This document shows positions 6,342-10,856 of a stretch of 10,856 bases of DNA, one piece after another; the first letter of the stretch is position 1; the number at the start of each line of letters is the position of its first letter. A program made the position numbers and the translations under genes. Origin of the DNA: JBAXGE01 sp044344145 (GTDB taxonomy: Bacteria > Planctomycetota > Phycisphaerae > WQYP01); assembly GCA_044344145.1 (NCBI GenBank), contig JBIJDM010000079.1, positions 1 to 10,856 of the forward strand, read 5' to 3'. A model generated the notes under the pieces. It saw nothing but the letters and a program-made list of their open reading frames with translations, was not told the origin of the DNA and searched no databases.

Positions 6342-7163
6342 TTATTGGGGTTCCAGCAACCGTAATTCGGTCATACGGTAGGGGCTGTAGGCCTGGGCAT
6401 TTTCATAAATCGGGCTCAACGCCGACTGCCGCAGGTCGCTGCGGCCCGACAGTGTGGCCCAGTCGTTGCGAATAATGTTTACCCGGTACCGGTCACCAGC
6501 CGTCGCGGTAACCTGCAAGGGCTTGGGTAATTCCTTCAGCGGCACGGCTATCACCACTGCCCAGCCCGCTACACCCGACGGGGCGGCATAATGCCGCGCG
6601 GCCAAATTGGCCATCTTCTGACCCTGAATCTGACTGATGGGGAAATTATCGTCAGGCCGGCCATCTTCCAGCGGCTTGGGCGGTACCGCACTGCGATACC
6701 ACGTATGCCATAGATTCCCGGTGCAATCGGTGCCGATGCGAATATATTCCGTGCCATTCTTGGGCGCTGACGTATCCAGCCACACCTCGACCGAATCATT
6801 TTCCCACGGCTTGACCGCACTCGCACCCTCGACGGTGTGGATGGTTTCACTATCCGCACAGACGAAGGCGAAATACAGGTTGTCATGGTCATAGGTACTG
6901 GCCACCTGGGTCTTACCCGCGGCCACCCGGGCATTCAGCGTGGGGGTCAGGGTTTGCCAGGCTTGTTTCTGCCAGATTGCGTCGGTAAAGGGATTGGTTT
7001 CAAGCGGGGAGGTTGCGGTAGGTGCGGCGGCCAGAATGGCCGTCGAAGGCGCCGGACGGGCATTGGCCGCTTCCGGCGCAGTGTTGCCTTTACAACCCGA
7101 CCAGAGCAAGCCCACGGTCGCGGCCAATGTGGCAATCGCCAGCAAGTGGAACGCTTTGCGCAT
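6342..7163 (-). CDS. CBM9/DOMON-like domain protein, probable lipoprotein
   Basis: A 273-residue exported protein. Residues 1-24 form a signal peptide (MRKAFHLLAI then a hydrophobic run) ending LLWSGC. Cys24 is the likely lipidation site, though Trp at -3 is atypical. Residues 25-55 are an Ala/Pro/Thr linker. Residues 58-270 resemble the carbohydrate-binding family 9-like/DOMON fold: an opening DAIWQKQAW (61-69), YDHDNLYFAFVCAD (91-104), PWENDSVEVWLD (119-130), GWAVVIAVPLKEL (200-212) and YRVNIIRND (226-234). Such domains bind sugars or haem, or act as extracytoplasmic modules of sugar-degrading enzymes. No catalytic domain is attached, so the ligand is unknown. The ATG at 7163 is chosen, with AGGA 5 bp before it; a GTG directly upstream (7166) lies too close to that site. 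It sits between gcvH and purB on the same strand with no obvious functional link. Confidence 0.82.
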   Translation of the reverse strand: MRKAFHLLAIATLAATVGLLWSGCKGNTAPEAANARPAPSTAILAAAPTATSPLETNPFTDAIWQKQAWQTLTPTLNARVAAGKTQVASTYDHDNLYFAFVCADSETIHTVEGASAVKPWENDSVEVWLDTSAPKNGTEYIRIGTDCTGNLWHTWYRSAVPPKPLEDGRPDDNFPISQIQGQKMANLAARHYAAPSGVAGWAVVIAVPLKELPKPLQVTATAGDRYRVNIIRNDWATLSGRSDLRQSALSPIYENAQAYSPYRMTELRLLEPQ

Positions 7164-7213
7164 CACAGTCCTATATCTAACACATCCGAACCGATACTCG
7201 ACCCTACAGGGCC

Positions 7214-7232
7214 AAAACAGCCTTACAGGCTG
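7214..7232 (-). terminator. weak possible terminator after gcvH
   Basis: On the minus strand CAGCC-TGTAA-GGCTG forms a 5-bp hairpin followed directly by TTTT. It lies about 42 bp past the gcvH stop. The stem is short and the T-run brief, so termination would be partial at best. Confidence 0.3.
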
Positions 7233-7273
7233 ACACCCGAAATGGACCTTGGTTAGGCCCCTTGGGTGGGTTT

Positions 7274-7651
7274 TTAGTGACTCGCCTGGGCGTCGTAAGC
7301 CGCGCCCTGCAACAGGCCGCTCACATCAGCGCCCGGAGCCTTCAACTTGATCAGCCAGCCCTTGCCGTAGCAGTCCTGATTCACCAGGCTGGGGTCATTC
7401 TTCACGGCCTGATTCACTTCAATGACTTCACCGCTGATGCCGCAATACAATTCGCTGGTCGCCTTGACCGACTCAATTTCGCCAAAAGCCTTGCCCGCAG
7501 TGACCTTCTTGCCTACCGCCGGCAGGTCTACAAAGGTTACATCGGTTAATTCGTCCACGGCGAATTGAGAAATTCCTACGGTGACCACATCACCGGAGAT
7601 CAAATGCCATTCGTGACTGGGCAAATACAGGCGATCGCTGGGGCTGGACAT
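7274..7651 (-). CDS. gcvH: glycine cleavage system H protein
   Basis: GcvH carries the aminomethyl group on a lipoyl arm between the P, T and L proteins of the glycine cleavage complex, feeding one-carbon units to tetrahydrofolate. The 125-residue length is typical. Diagnostic stretches are HEWHLISGDVVTVGIS (13-28), FVDLPAVGKKV (40-50), GEIESVKATSELY (57-69) with the lipoylated Lys63, GEVIEVN (74-80), and NQDCYGKGWLIKLK (91-104). AGGAG lies 5 bp before the ATG at 7651. No gcvT, gcvP, lpd or lipoylation gene is in the window, so the complex must be encoded elsewhere, or this copy serves as a lipoyl carrier in another role. A probable promoter lies upstream. The C-terminus ends with a short AYDAQASH tail. 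Confidence 0.96.
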   Translation of the reverse strand: MSSPSDRLYLPSHEWHLISGDVVTVGISQFAVDELTDVTFVDLPAVGKKVTAGKAFGEIESVKATSELYCGISGEVIEVNQAVKNDPSLVNQDCYGKGWLIKLKAPGADVSGLLQGAAYDAQASH

Positions 7652-7718
7652 GTCGGCTCCTAAAGGTTTCTTGGGCTATTTTACGCAATTATCACAATCT
7701 GGGATCTCTGTCACGCAT

Positions 7719-7728
7719 CCCATATGGG
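7719..7728. repeat. perfect 10-bp palindrome at the predicted gcvH transcription start
   Basis: CCCATATGGG covers the position where transcription from the upstream -10 box should begin. The adjacent TGGGAT (7700-7705) can also pair with ATCCCA (7717-7722). It could be an operator or a 5' mRNA hairpin. No regulator is identifiable from sequence. Confidence 0.3.
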
Positions 7729-7731
7729 GCG

Positions 7732-7759
7732 AGTATAGCGACATTTGCTCGAGGCGCAA
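7732..7759 (-). promoter_or_regulatory. probable gcvH promoter
   Basis: On the minus strand TTGCGC (7754-7759) and TATACT (7732-7737) are 16 bp apart. The -10 matches consensus at 5 of 6 positions and the -35 at 3 of 6. Transcription would start near 7725, giving a leader of about 75 nt. The leader does not show a glycine riboswitch. Confidence 0.4.
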
Positions 7760-7773
7760 AGCCTTAAATCACT

Positions 7774-8766
7774 TCAAGTCTTTAAATCGTACAGCGCCGT
7801 CGTTATTACAAATTTTAATGGCTGTTTTTGGGCATAAGCCAGCAGATTTTCTACGGCCAGTTCCGGCAGTTGATAGGGGGGCTGCTGATCGGGCGGATAG
7901 CCCTTCCCGCTGCTGATGATATGCCGGGTGATAATGGCTCCCGGCAAGCCCGCCAGCGGTGAGGCCGCGAAATCTGCTTCGTTTTCCACCACGTCCAACC
8001 CCGCCAACAAACGACCCGCCGCGACTTGCTCCGCCAGTTCCGCTTCGTTGATGATCCCGCCCCGGGCCGTGTTAACCACAATCCCGCCCTGGGGCAACCG
8101 TGCCAACAACGCACGGTTCACCGAATGACGGGTTTGGTCATTAAGTCCACAATGGATACTAATCGCCTCACTGCAGCTAAAAAGTTCTTCCAGACTCGCA
8201 CAACGATGCCACGTTTCGGCGTAGTCTTGGGCATACGGGTCATAAAACGATACCTGCGCCCCCAGCGCCGTCATCAGCCGGGCATAATGTTGCCCAATCG
8301 GCCCCAACCCATACACCCCCACGCGCAGGCCGCGCGGCGTACAGCGATAGGCCTGATACACCCGTTGGTCCTGATTGGTCAACGCATAATCATGCAAACG
8401 CGGCACCTGCTTGAGCAGGCATAATAGCAATACCATTGCCCCCTCGGCAACATGTTCCACCGCATTGCCCCAGTTGGTCACAATCAAACCCGCGTCGATA
8501 TGTTCTTTGCTGACGTACGGCCGAATGGTGCCGTGCAGATGACACAGATAGCGTAATTGCCCCCAATGACCAATCAGTTCCTGCGGCAAGGGCGGACTCT
8601 TGCGCCCCGTCATCACCACGTCACACGCCCGACACCGCTCCGCCAATATGGCCGTGTCCCAATACCGGGACCGGGGCATGAAGTCCAGTTCATAGTAAGG
8701 TTTCAGGGCCGCAAAAACCGCCGGTTCCTGCAGGTGAGTATCTTCGGCCAATATTCCAAGTCGCAT
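7774..8766 (-). CDS. D-isomer-specific 2-hydroxyacid dehydrogenase
   Basis: A 330-residue NAD(P)-dependent dehydrogenase of the D-2-hydroxyacid family (phosphoglycerate, glyoxylate and D-lactate dehydrogenases). The substrate-binding half brackets a Rossmann domain with GVYGLGPIG (150-158; the GxGxxG glycines are 153, 155 and 158) and Asp176 ending the second strand (FYDPY), which favours NAD over NADP. Catalytic residues appear as Arg235 in NTARGGIINE, a Glu in LDVVENE (261 or 263), and His282 in ITRHIISSG. The His context is unusual: most family members have Pro immediately before it, here Arg. It lacks the ACT domain of long SerA forms. The substrate cannot be told from sequence. The start is uncertain. 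The ATG at 8766 gives a natural MRLGILAED beginning but has only a weak purine-rich site. A GTG at 8787 in the same frame would add seven residues. It follows the TPR-like gene by 45 bp, so the two may be co-transcribed. Confidence 0.88.
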   Translation of the reverse strand: MRLGILAEDTHLQEPAVFAALKPYYELDFMPRSRYWDTAILAERCRACDVVMTGRKSPPLPQELIGHWGQLRYLCHLHGTIRPYVSKEHIDAGLIVTNWGNAVEHVAEGAMVLLLCLLKQVPRLHDYALTNQDQRVYQAYRCTPRGLRVGVYGLGPIGQHYARLMTALGAQVSFYDPYAQDYAETWHRCASLEELFSCSEAISIHCGLNDQTRHSVNRALLARLPQGGIVVNTARGGIINEAELAEQVAAGRLLAGLDVVENEADFAASPLAGLPGAIITRHIISSGKGYPPDQQPPYQLPELAVENLLAYAQKQPLKFVITTALYDLKT

Positions 8767-8811
8767 GGAGATGATACTTTCTTGCACCCAATAGACTCTA
8801 CCCTCAGCACC

Positions 8812-9534
8812 TCAGGGCCGTGTGGTCGCGGCCTGGGTGGTCGTGGCCACCGGCATGGTTGTGGGGGTCGTGGTTGGTTCCGTGAAATCGGGTATTTTCG
8901 GGGCCGCCGGACCAAAGACCACCGGTTGCTTGATCTCTTCAAACTGATCCAGACGTCGCTGTGCCAGCTGGGCAAAAGCGGTATTCGCAAAGGCCCCCTT
9001 GGGGTCGGTCAGTTTGGTGTACTGTTCCTTGGCCAGATCCCAATTGCCCACGCTTTCACTGACCGCCGCCAAACCCACCATCGCCAGCGGCACGGCCAGC
9101 TTGTCATCCGGATACTGGGTCAAGACTTTCTTATATGCTTCCTGGGCATTCTGCCGGGCTTCTTCCGCAGTCATTTTGACGCCCTGCACGCCTTCGGCTG
9201 GCGCTCCGGCCAGAATGATCTGGTGATAAAATTCGCCCAATTTCACCAACGCAATCGCCTGTACCGTCGGGATGTCATAGTCCAGCGTGATGGACTTGAG
9301 CTTCGCGGGGGGATTTTCCCAGCCGGGAATCGTGGCCAGTTCCAAATTCGCCCAGGCCTCGTGGAGCTTCTGCTCCTGCCGGGTCTTGTTCCAGTGATAG
9401 AGTTGCACGACCAGAATTGCCACCGCCACGGCCAACAGCACATACGAGCCGTAGTCCTTCAACCACATGGGGAAGCGTACCAACCACGTGGCCAAGTCGT
9501 TCGACTGCAATTCCTGCTTTTCTTCGGGCTTCAT
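8812..9534 (-). CDS. membrane-anchored TPR-like protein
   Basis: A 240-residue protein with one N-terminal transmembrane helix, residues about 29-47 (YGSYVLLAVAVAILVVQLYHW), preceded by a charged, Trp-containing 28-residue segment. The soluble part (48-205) is all-helical with repeated TPR-like spacing: EEARQNAQEAYKKVLTQYP (124-142), then PLAMVGLAAVSESVGNWDLAKEQY (149-172) and the helix after FANTAFAQLAQRRL (182-195). The architecture resembles the YfgM/TPR_21 group, which are periplasmic helpers at the Sec translocon or envelope, but identity is only at fold level. From about 209 on the protein ends in a Pro/Thr-rich low-complexity tail (TEPTTTPTTMPVATTTQ), probably disordered. GGAG lies 5 bp before the ATG. 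It has its own strong-looking promoter. I can give no specific function. Confidence 0.78.
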   Translation of the reverse strand: MKPEEKQELQSNDLATWLVRFPMWLKDYGSYVLLAVAVAILVVQLYHWNKTRQEQKLHEAWANLELATIPGWENPPAKLKSITLDYDIPTVQAIALVKLGEFYHQIILAGAPAEGVQGVKMTAEEARQNAQEAYKKVLTQYPDDKLAVPLAMVGLAAVSESVGNWDLAKEQYTKLTDPKGAFANTAFAQLAQRRLDQFEEIKQPVVFGPAAPKIPDFTEPTTTPTTMPVATTTQAATTRP

Positions 9535-9572
9535 GCCAACTCCGCAAAGTTTGAGATTTTCGGGCTCCGGGC

Positions 9573-9601
9573 ATTATAAGCCATATTGCCCCAACCGGAA
9601 A
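9573..9601 (-). promoter_or_regulatory. promoter of the TPR-like gene
   Basis: On the minus strand TTTCCG (9596-9601) and a perfect TATAAT (9573-9578) are 17 bp apart, between the dapL stop and the TPR-like gene. Transcription would begin near 9566 with a leader of about 32 nt. It suggests that the TPR-like gene, and perhaps the dehydrogenase after it, can be expressed apart from dapL. Confidence 0.55.
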
Positions 9602-9619
9602 CACTGCCGGGAACCCCGT

Positions 9620-10786
9620 TTACAGCTTCAGCGTTCCAATCCGGGCCACCGCCTCCTGAATCCGGCTCACATCCACCGTCAAGGCCATCCGCAGATACCC
9701 CTCCCCGGCGGGGCCAAAACCACCCCCGGGCACGGTTACCACAAAGACTTCCTCGATCAGCCGGGCGCACAATTCCATACTCGGGATGTTCTTGGGCGTA
9801 TTCACCCAGCAAAAGAACCCGGCCTGCGGCTTGCGGAACGACCAACCCAACGCCGTCAGCCCGTTATACAGCGCATCGCGGCGGGCGCGGTAAATATTCA
9901 TCTGCTGCTTCACCTCCGGGTGGTCATAATGGTTCAGCGCCACCACCCCGGCAGCCTGTATGGCATTGAACTGGCCGGAGTCCACATTCCCCTTCACCTG
10001 CGCCAGTGCGCCGACGATGGCCGCGTTGCCCGCCGCCCAGCCGATGCGCCAGCCGGTCATGTTGAAACTCTTGGACAGCGAATGGAACTCAATGGCCACA
10101 TCCAACGCCCCGGGCACTTCGAAAATCGAATGCGGTGCGGCCTCGAAGTAAACTTCCCCATACGCCAGATCATTGGCAATCACCCAACCATATTTGTGCG
10201 CTTCGGCCACCACCTGCTGATAGAAACTCAGCGGCGCCGTCGCTGCGGTGGGATTATTGGGGTAATTCAGCCAAATCAGCTTGGCTTTGCGCTTGATCTC
10301 TTCGGGAATCGCCGCTAAATCCGGCAGAAAGTCATTCTTCTCCAGCAGCGGCATCAGATACGGCACCGCCCCGGCAAACAACGCCCCGGAGTTGTACACC
10401 GGATAACCCGGTTGCGGCACCAGCACCACATCGCCGGGATTCACAACCGCCAGCGGCAGATGGGCGATGCCATCTTTGGAACCGATCGTGGTAATGATGT
10501 TCTGATCCGCGTTCAGCGTCACGCCAAAGCGCCGCTGCATAAAGTCCGTGGCCGCATGCCGGAACGCCGGCACGCCTTCATCGAAGGGATAACGATGGTT
10601 CTTGGGTTCGTAAATGGCCTTGGCCATCTCGTCAATGATGAACTTGTGCGTGGGCAAATCCGGGTCGCCCACCCCGAGGTTGATCACGTCCTTGCCGGCC
10701 TGCATCAGGGCGCGTTTTTTCTTGTCTATTTCAATGAATAAATAGGGGGGCAGAGCCTGAAGTCGTTGGGTTTTGGTAAAAGCCAT
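9620..10786 (-). CDS. dapL: LL-diaminopimelate aminotransferase (DapL-type)
   Basis: A fold-type I, PLP-dependent aminotransferase that converts tetrahydrodipicolinate directly to LL-diaminopimelate using glutamate, bypassing the succinylase/acetylase steps to lysine and peptidoglycan. The 388-residue product carries LPPYLFIEIDKKK (12-24), LGVGDPDLPTH (37-47), a GSKDGIAHLPLAVVNPGD block (102-119), NYPNNPTAATAPLSFY (174-189) with Asn178 and Pro179, NDLAYGE (205-211) with Asp206 and Tyr209, the PLP-Lys motif SLSKSFNMTGWRIGW (Lys239), and Arg366 in GYLRMALTVD for the substrate carboxylate. This pattern is what I recall of the DapL2-like bacterial group; a related alanine or glutamate-pyruvate aminotransferase is the main alternative. 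The start at 10786 has AGGA 7 bp upstream. An ATG at 10810 has no ribosome site and adds eight residues. Confidence 0.88.
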   Translation of the reverse strand: MAFTKTQRLQALPPYLFIEIDKKKRALMQAGKDVINLGVGDPDLPTHKFIIDEMAKAIYEPKNHRYPFDEGVPAFRHAATDFMQRRFGVTLNADQNIITTIGSKDGIAHLPLAVVNPGDVVLVPQPGYPVYNSGALFAGAVPYLMPLLEKNDFLPDLAAIPEEIKRKAKLIWLNYPNNPTAATAPLSFYQQVVAEAHKYGWVIANDLAYGEVYFEAAPHSIFEVPGALDVAIEFHSLSKSFNMTGWRIGWAAGNAAIVGALAQVKGNVDSGQFNAIQAAGVVALNHYDHPEVKQQMNIYRARRDALYNGLTALGWSFRKPQAGFFCWVNTPKNIPSMELCARLIEEVFVVTVPGGGFGPAGEGYLRMALTVDVSRIQEAVARIGTLKL

Positions 10787-10820
10787 AATCGGTTCCTTTG
10801 CGGTTAGCATGAAGGCACAA

Positions 10821-10848
10821 AGTCTAGGGATTTAAGCGCGAAAGTAAA
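10821..10848 (-). promoter_or_regulatory. possible dapL promoter
   Basis: On the minus strand TTTACT (10843-10848) and TAGACT (10821-10826) are 16 bp apart, about 35 bp upstream of the start codon. Each matches its consensus at 4 of 6 positions. The window ends just beyond, so a better promoter further upstream cannot be excluded. Confidence 0.22.
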
Positions 10849-10856
10849 GCGTAAGT

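Noticed and set aside
7652..7731. Glycine riboswitch in the gcvH leader
   Set aside because: The leader is only about 75 nt and lacks the paired glycine-aptamer core. Only simple hairpins are visible.
8557..9579. Plus-strand open frame of 340 codons across the TPR-like gene and the dehydrogenase start
   Set aside because: It spans two genes and a promoter on the other strand, with Arg/His/Gly-rich composition and no recognisable domain.
1..10856. A new defence, mobile or biosynthetic system
   Set aside because: All substantial genes belong to known housekeeping or generic envelope families. There are no direct-repeat arrays, integrases, transposases, toxin-antitoxin pairs or att-like duplications.

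Overview
The window looks like ordinary chromosomal, mostly housekeeping DNA from a GC-moderate, didermic bacterium. I see no mobile element, CRISPR array, rRNA or tRNA. The best guess for the host is the Planctomycetota or a related PVC lineage. The reasons are a eukaryote-type adenylosuccinate lyase, a DapL-type diaminopimelate aminotransferase, a YlbF-family protein, and several lipoproteins and membrane-anchored proteins with low-complexity tails. This placement is inference from remembered family resemblance, not from a search.

Left part (1-4362). A YlbF/YmcA-family gene cut by the window edge runs leftward and is divergent from a glyceraldehyde-3-phosphate dehydrogenase gene (gap), with about 220 bp of shared promoter DNA between them. 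gap ends at a strong intrinsic terminator. An AT-rich spacer with short palindromes follows. Next is folC (folylpolyglutamate/dihydrofolate synthase) with an unusual basic, Lys/Pro/Val-rich N-terminal extension of about 110 residues. Coupled 11 bp downstream is a stand-alone LUD-domain (LutC/YkgG family) gene. A near-perfect hairpin, usable in both directions, closes this rightward block against the leftward block.

Right part (4363-10856). Seven genes all run leftward. In transcription order they are: dapL (LL-diaminopimelate aminotransferase, lysine/peptidoglycan precursor), a membrane-anchored TPR-like protein with its own good promoter, a D-2-hydroxyacid dehydrogenase, gcvH (glycine cleavage H protein, without its partner genes), a CBM9/DOMON-like probable lipoprotein, purB, and a small lipoprotein of unknown function. 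Gaps of 45-122 bp and at least two recognisable internal promoters suggest several short transcription units rather than one operon.

The genes serve separate parts of central metabolism: glycolysis, folate and one-carbon metabolism (folC, gcvH), purines (purB) and lysine/cell wall (dapL). No dedicated new system is evident. The features most worth a second look are the FolC basic tail, the folC-LUD pairing, the eukaryote-like PurB and the two orphan lipoproteins.
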